Shown: piece after piece, positions 1-13,327 of the stretch
How positions within the stretch are numbered: position 1 is the first letter of the stretch
How the letters are laid out: each line of letters begins with the position of its first letter
Assembly: GCA_020631735.1 (NCBI GenBank)
Contig: CM036225.1
Coordinates: forward strand, 67,940,662-68,004,661
DNA from: Saccharum officinarum
Taxonomy: Eukaryota > Streptophyta > Magnoliopsida > Poales > Poaceae
Length of the DNA stretch: 64,000 bases
Direction of reading: 5' to 3'
The notes under the pieces: model-generated
Database searches by the model: none
Told to the model about the DNA's origin: nothing
What the model saw: only the letters and a program-made list of their open reading frames with translations
Translations under genes and position numbers: made by a program

Positions 1-3000
1 AATGGATTGAAACGAGATTCCACATGACCAATGTCACCTAGGAGATCCATCGGGTGCATCCAAAACGATTTCTAGCCATATGTTACGTTCGGCGCAAACC
101 GTGCGTCTATCTTGCGTCAAGGTTAGCACTATTTCCAAACAGACCAAAACGAGCATCCACTTGAGCCTCGTCACCTAGGAGTACCATCAGGTGCGTCCAA
201 AATGATTTCTAAGTGATGTTTGGCACCAACCGTGCACCTATCTTGCACTGACACTAACACTGTCTCAAAATGATTTCTGAGCCCATGGTACGTTCGGTGC
301 AAACCGTGAACCTATCATGCGTCAAGATTAGCACTGTCTCCAAACAAACCAAAACGAGAATCCACTAGAGCCTCGTCACCTAGGAGTATCATCGGGTGTG
401 TACAAAACGATTTCCAAGCCAGTGGTACGTTTGACGCAAACCATGCATCTATCTTACGTCAAGATTAGCACTATCTCCAAACGGACCGAAACGAGCATCC
501 ACTTGAGCCTCCTCAGCTAGGGGTAAGACCAGGTGCATCCAAAACGATTTCTAAGCCTATGGTACATTTGGCACAAACCATGCACCTATCAAGATTAGGA
601 CTATCTCCAAACAGACCCAAACGAGCATCCACTTGAGCCTCGTCACCTAGGAGTACCATCAGATGCGTTCAAAATGATTTATGACCCTATGGTACGTTTG
701 GCGCAAACCGTGCACCTATCTTGCACTGACACTACAACTGTCTCCAAATGGATTTGAAATGAGATTCCACATGACCCAGTCACATAGGAGATCCATCGGG
801 TGCGTCCAAAATGATTTCTGACCCCATGTGACGTTCGGCACAAACAGTGCATCTTTCTTGCGTCAAGATTAGCACTATCTCCAAACAGACCAAAACAAGC
901 ATCCACTTGAGCCTCGTCACCTAGGAGTACCATCGGGTGTGCCTGAAATGATTTTTGAGCTTATGGTACGTTTGGCGCAAACTGTGCACCTATCTCGCGT
1001 CAATATTAGCACTATCTCCAATTATACTGAAACAAATAACCACTTGACATCTTGTCACCTAGAAGTACCATCGGGTGTATCCCAAAATGATTTCTGAGCT
1101 ACGTCAGGCGCAAACCGTGGATCTATCTTGCACTGACTCTAACAGTGTCTCCAAATGGATTGAAACGAGATTCCACATGACCAATGTCACCTAGAAGATC
1201 CATCGGGTGCGTCCAAAATGATTTCTAAGCCCATGGTACGTACGTTCGGCACAAACAGTGCACCTATCTTGTGTTAAGATTAGCTCTATGTCCAAACAGA
1301 CCAAAACGAGCATCCACGTGTGCCTCATCACCTAGGAGTACCATCAGGTGCGTCCAAAACAATTTTTGAGCCTATGGTACGTTCGACACAAACCGTGCAT
1401 CTATCTTGTGTCAAGATTAGCATTAAGTCCAAACAGACCAAAACGAGCATCCACTTGAGCCTCGTCACCTAGGAGTACCATCGAACGCGTCCAAAATGAT
1501 TTCCGAGCCAATGGTATGTTCGACGCAAACTATGCACCAATCTCGCATAGAGATTAGCACTGTCTCCAAATAGACCAAAATAAGCATCCACTTAAGCCTC
1601 ATCACCTAGGACTACCATCAGGTAAGTCCAAAACGATTTTTGTACCAAGGGTACGTTTGGCGCAAACAGTGCACCTATCTTGCACTAACAGTGCCCCTAT
1701 CTCCAATGGATTGAAACAAGATTCCACATGACCAATGTCACCGAGGGGATCCATCGGGTGCATCTAAAATGATTTCTAAGCCTATTGTATGTTCGGCGCA
1801 AACCGTGCACCTATGTTGTGTCAAGATTAGCTCTATGTCCAAATAGACCAAAACGAGCATCCACGTGTGCCTCGTCATCTAGGAGTACCATCAGGTGCGT
1901 CCAAAACAATTGTCGAGCCTTTGGTACGTTCGACGCAAACCGTTCATCTATCTTTCGTCAAGGTTAGCACGATCTCCAAACAAACCAAAACGAGCATCCA
2001 CTTGAGCCTCATCACCTAGGAGTACCATCGGGTGTGTCCAAAATGATTTCCGAGCCTATGGTACATTCGACACAAACTGTGCACCAATCTCGCATCAAGA
2101 TTAGCACAATCTCCAAACAGACCAAAACGAGCATCCACTTAAGCCTCGTCACCAAGGGGTACCATCGGGTGCCTCCAAAATAATTTCTGTGCCTATGATA
2201 CGTTTCGCACAAACAGTGCACCTATCTTGTACTGATAGTACCGCTGTCTCCAAATGGATTGAAACAAGATTCCACATGACCAATGTCACCTAGGAGATCC
2301 ATCAGTTGCATCCAAAATGATTTCTGAGCCTACGATACGTTCAGCGCAAACCGTGCACCTATCTTGCAACAAGGTTAGCACTATCTCCAAACAGACCAAA
2401 CGAGCATCCACTTGAGCCTCGTCACCTAGGAGTACTATCGGGTGCGTCCAAAACGATTTCTAAGCGATGTTTGGTGCAAAGCGTGCACCTACATTGCACT
2501 GACACTAACACTGTCTCCAAATGGATTGAAACGAGATTCCAAATGACCAATGTCACTAAGAAGATCCATCGGGTGCGTCCAAAATGATATATGAGCCAAT
2601 GGTACGTTCGGCGCAAACTGTGCACCTATCTTGCATCAAGATTAGCACTGTCTCCAAACAGACCAAAACGAGCATCCACTTGAGCCTCGTCACCTAAGAG
2701 AACCATCGGGTGTGTCCAAAACAATTTTTGAGCCTATGGTATGTTCGACGCAAACTGTGCACCTATCTTACGTCAAGATTAGCACTATCTCTAAACGGAC
2801 CAAAATGAGCATCCACTTGAGCCTCGTCAGCTTGGGGTATGATCGGGTGCGTCCAAAACGATTTCTAAGCCTATGGTACATTTGGCGCAAACCTTGCACC
2901 TTTCAAGATTAGTACTATCTCCAAATAGACCAAAACGAGCATCCACTTGAGATTCGTCACCTAGGAGTACCATCGGATGTATCCAAAACAAATTCTGAGC

Positions 3001-5110
3001 CTATGGTATGTTCAACGCAAACCGTGCACCTATCTTGCGTTAAGATTAGTACTATCTCCAAACATACCAAAACGAGCATGCACTTGAGCCACATCACCTA
3101 GGAGTACCATCGGGCGCATCCAAAATGATTCTTGTGCCTATGGTAAGTTTGGCGCAAACCCACCTATCTTGCACTAACAGTACCACTGTCTCCGAATGGA
3201 TTGAAATGAGATTCCACATCAACAAAGTCATATAGGAGATCCATCGGGTGCGTCCAAAACGATTTTCTGACCCTATGTTACTTTCGGCGCAAACCGTGCA
3301 TCTATCTTGCGTCAAGATTAGCACTATCTCCATACAGACAGAAACGAGCATCCACTTGAGCCTCGTCACCTAGGAGTACCATCGGGTGTGTCTGAAAAGA
3401 TTTTTGAGCTTGTGGTATGTTTGGCGCAAACCGTGCACCTATCTTGCGTCAAGATTAGCAGTATCTCCAAATAGACTGAAACAAGTAACCACTTGAGCCT
3501 CCTCACCTAGAAGTACCATCGGGTGCAACCCAAAATGATTTCTAAGCTACGTTTGGCGCAAACTGTGCACCTATCTTGCACTTACTCTAACAGTGTCTCC
3601 AACTGGATTAAAACGAGATTTTACATGACCAATGTCACAGAGGAGATCCATCAGGTGCGTCCAAAATGATTTCTGAGCCAATGCTACGTTTGGCACAAAC
3701 TGTGCATCTATCTTGCGTCAAGGTTAGCACTATGTCTAAACAGACCAAAACGAGCATCCACTTGAGCCTCGTCACCTAGGAGTACCATCGAGCGCGTCCA
3801 AAATGATTCTCAAGCCCATGGTACGTTTGACGCAAACCGTGCACCAATCTCGCATCAAGATTAGCACTATCTCCAAACAGACCGAAAACGAGCAACCACT
3901 TAAGCGTCGTCACCTAGAAGTACCATTGGGTGCGTCAAAAATGATTTCTATGCCTATGGTATGTTTGGCGCAAACAGTGCACCTATCTTGCACTGACAGG
4001 TCCACTGTCTCCAAATGGATTGAAACGAGATTCCACATGACCAGTGTCACCTAGGAGATCCATCAGGTGCATCCAAAACGATTTCTGACCATATGTTACG
4101 TTCGGCGCAAACTGTGCGTCTATCTTGCGTCAAGATTAGCACTATCTCCAAAAAGACCAAAACGAGCATCCACTTGAGCCTCATCACCTAGGAGTACCAT
4201 CGGGTGCGTTCAAAATAATTTCTAATTAATGTTTGTCGCAAACTGTGCACCTATCTTGCACTAACACAAACACTGTCTGCAAATGCATTGAAATGAGATT
4301 CCAAATGACCAATGTTACTGAGAAGATCCATCGGGTGCGTCTAAAATGATTTCTGAGCCTATGGTACATTGGGCGCAAATCGTGCATCTATCTTGCATTA
4401 AGATTAGTACTATCTCCAAACAGACCAAAATGAGCATCCACTTGAGCCTCGTCACCTAGGAGTACCATCGGGTGCGTCCAAAATGGTTTTTGTGCCTATG
4501 GTACGTTTAGCGCAAACTGTACACGTATCTTGCACTAACACTGCCACTGTCACCAAATGGATTAAAACAAGATTCCACATGACCAAAGTCACATTGGAGA
4601 TCCATCGGGTGCATCCAAAATGATTTCTGAGCCTATGGTACATTCGGTGCAAACCGTACACCTATCTTGCGTCAAGATTAGCACTGTCTCCAAACAGACC
4701 AAAACGAGCATCCACTAAAGCCTCGTCACCTAGGAGTACCATCGGGTGTGTAAAAAATGATTTCCGAGCCTATGGTACGTTCGACGCAAACCATGCACCT
4801 ATCTTACGTCAAGATTAGCACTATCTCCAAACGGACCGAAACGAGCATCCACTTGAGCCTCGTCAGCTTGGGGTATGACCTGGTGCGTCCAAAATGATTT
4901 CTAAGCCTATGGTACATTTGGCGCAAACCATGCACCTATCTTGAGCCTCGTCACCTAGGAGTACCATCGGATGCGTTCAAAATGATTTATGAGCATATGG
5001 TATGTTCAACGCAAACCGTGCACCTATCTTGAGTCAAGATTAGCACTATCTCCAAACATACCAAACCGAGCATCCACTTGAGCCACGTCACCTAGTAGTA
5101 CCATCGGGTG
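1..5110. repeat. Segmental duplication inside satellite, copy 1
   Basis: This stretch matches about 13,328-18,508 monomer by monomer, including rare variants such as CTCCTCAGCTAGGGGTAAGACC near 508 and near 14,171. The offset changes along the copy: 13,327 at the start, 13,663 after a deletion near 267, about 13,126 near 2,012, then 13,395-13,398 from about 2,712 on. These steps reflect later deletions and one dimer duplication. The left end of the copy may lie outside the window. Confidence 0.8.
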
Positions 5111-6720
5111 CATCCAAAATGATTTCTAAGCGATGTTTGGCGCAAAGCGTGCACCTACCTTGCACTGACACTAACACTGTCTCCAAATGGATTGAAACAA
5201 GATTCCAAATGACCAATGTCACTAAGAAGATCCATCGGGTGCGTCCAAAATGATATATGAGCCTATGGTACGTTCGGCGCAAACTGTGCACCTATCTTGC
5301 GTCAAGATTAGCACTATCTCCAAACAGACTAAAACGAGCATCCACTTGAGCCTCGTCACCTAGGAGAACCATCGGGTGTGTCCAAAACAATTTTCGAGCC
5401 TATGGTACGTTCGACGCAAACTGTGCACCTATCTTACGTCAAGATTAGCACTATCTCCAAACGGACTAAAATGAGCATCCACTTGAGCCTCGTCAGCTTG
5501 GGGTATGTCGGGTGCGTCCAAAACGGTTTCTAAGCCTATGGTACATTTGGCGCAAACCTTGCACCTTTCAAGATTAGCACTATCTCCAAATAGATCAAAA
5601 CGAGCATCCACTTGAGACTCGTCACCTAGGAGTACCATCGGATGTGTCCAAAACAAATTCTGAAGCTATGGTACGTTCAACGCAAACCGTGCACCTATCT
5701 TGCGTCAAGATTAGCACTATCTCCAAACATACCAAAACGAGCATGCACTTGAGCCACGTCACCTAGGAGTACCATCGGGCGCATCCAAAACGATTCTTGT
5801 GCCTATGGTACGTTTGGCGCAAACCGTGCACCTATCTTGCACTAACACTACCACTGTCCTCGAATGGATTGAAATGAGATTCCACATCAACAAAGTCATA
5901 TAGGAGATCCATCGGGTGCGTCCAATACGATTTTCTGACCCTATGTTACGTTCGGCGCAAACCATGCATCTATCTTGCGTCAAGATTAGCACTATCTCCA
6001 TACAGACAGAAACGAGCATCCACTTGAGCCTCGTCACCTAGGAGTACCATCGGGTGTCTGAAATGATTTTTGAGCTTGTGGTATGTTTGGCGCAAACCGT
6101 GCACCTATCTTGCGTCAAGATTAGCACTATCTCCAAATAGACTGAAACAAGTAACCACTTGAGCCTCCTCACCTAGAAGTACCATCGGGTGCATCCCAAA
6201 ATGATTTCTAAGCTACGTTTGGCGCAAACTGTGCACCTATCTTGCACGAACTCTAACAGTGTCTCCAACTGGATTGAAATGAGATTTTACATGACCAATG
6301 TCACCGAGGAGATCCATCGGGTGCGTCCAAAATGATTTCTGAGCCAATGCTACGTTTAGCGCAAACTGTGCATCTATCTTGCGTCAGGTTAGCACTATGT
6401 CTAAACAGACCAAAACGAGCATCCACTTGAGCCTCGTCACCTAGGAGTGCCATCGAGCGCGTCCAAAATGATTCTCAAGCCCATGGTACGTTTGACGCAA
6501 ACCGTGCAGCTATGTTGCACTGACAGGTCCACTGTCTCCAAATGGATTGAAACGAGATTCCACATGACCAATGTCACCTAGGAGATCCATCGGGTGCATC
6601 CAAAACGATTTCTGACCATATGTTACGTTCGGCGCAAACCGTGCGTCTATCTTGCGTCAAGATTAGCACTATCTCCAAACAGACCAAAACGAGCATCCAC
6701 TTGAGCCTCGTCACCTAGGA
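2424..6720. repeat. 2.67-kb tandem duplication in the left array
   Basis: About 2,424-4,200 matches about 5,090-6,720 at an offset of 2,666 bp, including the unusual short monomer with AAGCGATGTTTGG and the ATATAGGAGATCC variant. The second copy lacks one whole monomer near 6,505, where the match jumps from about 3,840 to about 3,978. Multi-monomer duplication of this kind is expected from unequal exchange. Confidence 0.75.
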
Positions 6721-8221
6721 GTACCATCAGGTGCATCCAAAACTATTTCTAAGCGATGTTTGGTGCAAAGCGTGCACCTATCTTGCACTGACACTAACAT
6801 TGTCTCTAAATGGATTGAAAAGAGATTCTAAATGACCAATGTCACTAAGAATATCCATCGGGTGCGTCCAAAATGATTTATGAGCCTATGGTACGTTCGG
6901 TGCAAACCGTGCACCTATCTTGCGTTAAGATTTGCACTGTCTCCAAACAGACCAAAACGAGCATCCACTAGATCCTCGTCACCTAGGAGTACCACCAGGT
7001 GTGTACAAAACGATTTCTGAGTGTATGGTACGTTCGACTTAAACCATGCACCTATCTTACGTGAAGATTAGCACTATCTCCAAATGGACCGAAACAAGCA
7101 TCGACTTGAGCCTCGTCAGCTTGTGGTACGATCGGGTGCGTCCAAAATGATTTCTAAGCCTATGGTATATTTGGCGCAAACAACGCACCTATCAAGATTA
7201 GCACGATCTTTAAACAGACCAAAACGAGCATCCACTTGAGCCTCGTCACCTAGGAGTACCATCAGATGCGTCCAAAACGATTTCTGAGCCTATGGTATGT
7301 TCAACACAAACCATGCACCAATCTTGCGTCAAGATTAGCACTATCTCAAAATAGACCAAAACGAGCATCCACGTGTGCCACGTGACCTTGGAGTACCATC
7401 GGGTGCGTCCTAAATGATTTTTGAGCCTATGGTACGTTCGACGCTAACCGTGCATCTATATTACGTTAAGATTAGCACTATCTCCAAACAAACCAAAACG
7501 AGCATCCACTTGAGCCTCGTCACCTAGGAGTACCATCGGGTGCGTCCAAAACGATTTATTTGCCTATGGAACGTTTAGCGCAAACCGTGCACGTATCTTG
7601 CTCTAACACTGCCACTATCACCAAATAGATTGAAACAAGATTCCACATGACCAAAGTCAGATAAGATATCCATCGGGTGCATCCAAAACGATTTCTGAGC
7701 CTATGCTACGTTCGCCACAAACCGTGCACCTATCTTGTGTCAAGGTTAGCACTATGTCTAAACAGACCAAAACGAGCATCCACTTGAGCCACATCACATA
7801 GGAGTACCATCGAGCATGTCCAAAACGATTTCCAAGCCTATGGTACGTTCGACGCAAACCGTGCACCAATCTTGCATCAAGATTAGCACTATCTCGAAAC
7901 AGACCAAAACGAGCATCCACTTAAGCCTTGTCACCGAGGAGTACCATCGGGTGCCTCCAAAACGATTTATGTGCTTATGGTACGTTTCACGCAAACAGTG
8001 CACCTATCTTGCACTGACAGTACCGCTGTCTCCAAATGGATTGAAATGAGATTCCACCTGACCAATGTCACCTAGGAGATCTATCGGGTGCATCCAAAAT
8101 GATTTCTGAGCCTACGGTACCTTCAGCGCAAACCGTGCACCTATCTTGCGTCAAGGTTAGCACTATCTCCAAACAGACCAAAACGAGCATCCACTTGAGC
8201 CTCGTCACCTAGGAGTACCAT

Positions 8222-11200
8222 CGGGTGTGTCCAAAACTATTTCTAAGCGATGTTTGGAGCAAAGCGTGCAATTATCTTGCACTGACACTAACACTGTCTC
8301 CAAATGGATTGAAACGAAATTCTAAACGACCAATGTCACTGAGAAGATCCATTGGGTGCGTCTAAAATGATTTCTGAGCCTATGGTATGTTCGGTGCAAA
8401 CCGTGCATCTATCTTGCATCAAGATTAGCACTGTCTCCAAATAGACCAAAACGAACATCCACTAGAGCCTCGTCACCTAGGAGTACCATTGGGTGTGTAC
8501 AAAATGATTTTCGAGCCTATGGTACGTTCGACGGAAACCATGCACCTATCTTACGTCAAGATTAGCACTATCTCCAAACGAACCGAAACGAGCATCCACT
8601 TGAGCCTCGTCAGCTTGGGGTACGATCAGATGCGTCCAAAATGATTTCTAAGCCTATGGTACATTTGGCGCAATCCACGCACCTATCAAGATTAGCACTA
8701 TCTCCAAACAGACCAAAACGAGCATCCACTTGAGCCTCGTCACCTAGGAGTACCATCAAATGCATCCAAAACGATTTCTGAGCCTATGGTATGTTCAACG
8801 CAAATCGTACACCTATCTTACGTCAAGATTAGCACTATCTCCAAACCGACCAAAATGAGCATCCACGTGTGCCTCGTCACCTAGGAGTACCATCGGGTGC
8901 GTCCAAAACGATTTTTGACCCTATGGTACGTTCGATGCAAACCGTGTATCTATTTTGCGTTAAGATTAGCACTATCTCCAAACGGTTTCTGTGCCTATGG
9001 TACGTTTAGCGCAAACCATGCACGTATCTTGCACTAACACTGCCACTGTCACCAAATGGATTAAAACGAGATTCCACATGACCAAAGTCACATTAGAGAT
9101 CCATCGGGTGCATCCAAAACGATTTCTGAGCCTTTGGTACGTTCGGCGCAAACCGTGCACCTATGTGGCGTCAAGGATAGCACTATGTCTAAATAGACCA
9201 AAACGAGCATCCACTTAAGCGTCATCAGCTAGGAGTACCATCGAAGCGTCCAAAATGATTTCTGAGCCTTGGTACATTCGACGCAAACCTTGCAACAATC
9301 TCGTATGAAGATTAGCACTATCTCCAAACAAACCAAAACAAGCATCCACTTAAGCCTCGTCACCAAGGAGTCCCATCTGGTGCCTCCAAAACGATTTCTG
9401 TGCCTAAGTACGTTTCGCGCAAATAGTGCACCTATCTTGCACTAACAGTACCGCTGTCTCCGAATTGATTGAAACGAGATTCCACATAACCAATGTCACC
9501 TAGGAGATCCATCGGGTGCATCCAAAACGATTTCTGAGCCTACAGTATGTTCAGCGCAACCTATGCACCTATCTTGCACGAAGGTTAGCACTATCTCCAA
9601 ACAGACCAAAACGAGCATCCACTTGAGCCTCGTCACCTAGGAGTACCATTGGGTGCATCCAAAACTATTTCTAACCGATGTTTGGCGCAAAGCGTACACC
9701 TATCTTGCACTGACACAAACATTGTCTCCAAATGGATTGAAATGAGATTCTAAATGACCAATGTCACAGAGAAGATCCATCGGGTGCGTCCTAAATGATT
9801 TCTGAGCCTATGGTACGTTCGGTGCAAACCGTGCACCTATTTTGCGTCAAGATTAGCACTGTCTCCAAACAGACCAAAACGAGCATCCACTATAGCCTCG
9901 TCACCTAGGAGTACCATCGGGTGTGTACAAAATGATTTTCGAGCCTATGGTACGTTCGACGCAAACCGTCCACCTATATTATGTCAAGATTAGCACCTAT
10001 CTCCAAACGGACCGAAACGAGCATCCACTTGAGCCTCGTCAGCTTGGGGTACGATCGGGTGCGTCCAAAATGATTTCTAAGCCTATGGTACATTTGGCGC
10101 AAACCATGCACCTATTTTGCGTCAAGATTAGCACTGTCTCCAAACAGACCAAAACGAGCATCCACTATAGCCTCGTCACCTAGGAGTACCATCGGGTGTG
10201 TACAAAATGATTTTCGAGCCTATGGTACGTTCGACGCAAACCATCCACCTATATTATGTCAAGATTAGCACCTATCTCCAAACGGACCGAAACGAGCATC
10301 CACTTGAGCCTCGTCAGCTTGGGGTACGATTGGGTGTGTCCAAAATGATTTCTAAGCCTATGGTACATTTGGCGCAAACCATGCACCTATCAAGATTAGC
10401 ACTATCTCCAAACAGACCAAAACGAGCATCCACTTGAGCCTCGTCACCTAGGAGTACCATCGGGTGCGTCCAAAACTATTTCTAAGCGATGTTTGGAGCA
10501 AAGCGTGCAATTATCTTGCACTGACACTAACACTGTCTCCAAATAGATTGAAACGAGATTCTAAATGACCAATGTCACTGAGAAGATCCATCGGGTGCGT
10601 CCAAAATGATTTCTGAGCCTATGGTATGTTCGGTGCAAACCGTGCATCTATCTTGCATCAAGATTAGCACTGTCTCCAAATAGACCAAAACGAACATCCA
10701 CTAGAGCCTCGTCACCTAGGAGTACCATTGGGTGTGTACAAAATGATTTTCGAGCCTATGGTACGTTCGACGCAAACTATGCACCTATCTTACGTCAAGA
10801 TTAGCACTATCTCCAAACGGACCGAAACGAGCATCCACTTGAGCCTCGTCAGCTTGGGGTACGATCGGATGCGTCCAAAATGATTTCTAAGCCTATGGTA
10901 CATTTGGCGCAATCCACGCACCTATCAAGATTAGCACTATCTCCAAACAGACCAAAACGGGCATCCACTTGAGCCTCGTCACCTAGGAGTACCATCAAAT
11001 GCGTTCAAAACGATTTCTGAGCCTATGGTATGTTCAACGCAAACCGTACACCTATCTTACGTCAAGATTAGCACTATCTCCAAACCGACCAAAATGAGCA
11101 TCCACGTGTGCCTCGTCACCTAAGAGTACCATCGGGTGCGTCCAAAATGATTTTTGAGCCTATGGTACGTTCTACGCAAACCGTGTATCTATCTTGCGTT

Positions 11201-12270
11201 AAGATTAGCATTATCTCCAAACGGTTTTTGTGCCTATGGTACGTTTAGCGCAAATCGTGCACGTATCTTGCACTAACACTGCCACTATCACCAAATGGAT
11301 TAAAACGAGATTCCACATGACCAAAGTCACATTGGAGATCCATCGGGTGTATCCAAAACGATTTCTGAGCCTTTGGTACGTTCGGCGCAAACCGTGCACC
11401 TATGTGGCGTCAAGGTTAGCACTATGTCTAAACAAACCAAAACGAGCATCCACTTGAGCGTCATCAGCTAGGAGTACCATCGAAGCGTCCAAAATGATTT
11501 CTGAGCCTTGGTACGTTCGACGGAAACCTTGCAACAATCTCGCATCAAGATTAGCACTATCTCCAAACAAACCAAAACAAGCATCCACTTAAGCCTCGTC
11601 ACCAAGGAGTCCCATCTAGTGCCTCCAAAACGATTTCTGTGCCTAGGTACGTTTCGCGCAAATAGTGCACCTATCTTGCACTGACAGTACCGCTGTCTCC
11701 GAATTGATTGAAACGAGATTCCACATGACCAATGTCACCTAGGAGATCCATCGGGTGCATCCAAAACGATTTTTGAGCCTACAGTACGTTCAGCGCAAAC
11801 TGTGCACCTATCTTGCACGAAGGTTAGCACTATCTCCAAACAGACCAAAACGAGCATCCACTTGAGCCTCGTCACCTAGGAGTACCATTGGGTGCGTCCA
11901 AAACTATTTCTAACCGATGTTTGGCGCAAAGCGTACACCTATCTTGCACTGACACAAACATTGTCACCAAATGGATTGAAATGAGATTCTAAATGACCAA
12001 TGTCACTGAGAAGATCCATCGGGTGCGTCCTAAATGATTTCTGAGCCTATAGTACGTTCGGTGCAAACCGTGCACCTATTTTGCGTCAAGATTAGCACTG
12101 TCTCCAAATAGACCAAAACGAGCATCCGCTATAGCCTCGTCACCTAGGAGTACCATCGGGTATGTACAAAATGATTTTCGAGCCTATGGTACGTTCGACG
12201 CAAACCATTCACCTATATTATGTCAAGATTAGCACTATCTCCAAACGGACCGAAACGAGCATCGACTTGA
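8222..12270. repeat. 2.24-kb tandem duplication in the left array
   Basis: About 8,222-10,000 matches about 10,461-12,270 at an offset of 2,239 bp. Both copies share private variants such as GTTTGGAGCAAAGCGTGCAA (8,250 and 10,490) and the CAGCTAGGAGTACCATCGAAGC junction. The second copy sits directly after a 275-bp dimer duplication. Confidence 0.78.
9923..10472. repeat. 275-bp dimer duplication (two copies)
   Basis: 9,923-10,197 and 10,198-10,472 are nearly identical direct repeats, each two monomers long. Both carry the unusual CACCTATCTCC spelling (an extra base compared with the usual CACTATCTCC). They look like a single recent unequal exchange. Confidence 0.8.
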
Positions 12271-13327
12271 GCCTCGTCAGCTTGGGGTACGATCGGGTGC
12301 GTCCAAAATGACTTCTAAGCCTATGGTACATTTGGCGCAAACCATGCACCTATCAAGATTAGCACTATCTCCAAACAGACCAAAACGAGCATCCACTTAA
12401 GCCTCGTCACCTAGGAGTACCATCAGATGCGTCCAAAATAATTTCTGAGCCAATGGTATGTTCAACGCAAACCGTGCACCAATCTTGCGTCAAGATTAGC
12501 ACTATCTCCAAATAGACCAAAACGAGCATCCACGTGTGCCTCGTCACTTAGGAGTACCATCGGGTGCGTCCAAAATGATTTTTGAGCCTATGGTACGTTC
12601 GACGCAAACCGTGCATCTATCTTGCGTCAAGATTAGCACTATCTCCATACAGACAGAAACGAGCATCCACTTGAGCCTCGTCACCTAGGAGTACCATCGG
12701 GTGTGTCTGAAAAGATTTTTTAGCTTCTGGTACGTTCGGCGCAAACCATGCACCTATCTTGCATCAAGATTAGCACTATCTCCAAATAGACTAAAACAAG
12801 TAACTACTTCAGCCTCCTCACCTAGAAGTACCATCGGGTGCATCCCAAAATGATTTCTAAGCTACGTTTGGCGCAAACCGTGCACCTATCTTGCGCTGAC
12901 TCTAATAGTGTCTCCAACTGGATTGAAACGAGATTTTACATGACCAATGTCACACAGGAGATCCATCGGGTGCATCCAAAACGATTTCTAAGCCAATGCT
13001 ACGTTTGGTGCAAACTATGCACCTATCTTGCGTCAAGGTTAGCACTATGTCTAAATAGACCAAAACGAGCATCCACTTGAGCCTCGTCACCTAGGATTAC
13101 CATCAAGCGCGTCCAAAATGATTCCCAAGCCCATGGTATGTTCGACGCAAATCATGCACCAATCTCGCATCATGATTAGCACTATCTCCGAACAGACCAA
13201 AACGAGCAACCACTTAAGCGTCGTCACCTAGAAGTACCATTAGGTGCGTCAAAAATGATTTCTGTGCCTATGGTATGTTTGGCGCAAACAGTGCACCTAT
13301 CTTGCACTGATAGGTCCGCTGTCTCCA

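Noticed and set aside
60..120. CENP-B-box-like match (TTCGGCGCAAACCGTG) in the constant part of the monomer.
   Set aside because: It matches only 7 of the 9 core bases; a match that good is likely by chance in a 137-bp sequence read on both strands, and plants have no established CENP-B box system.
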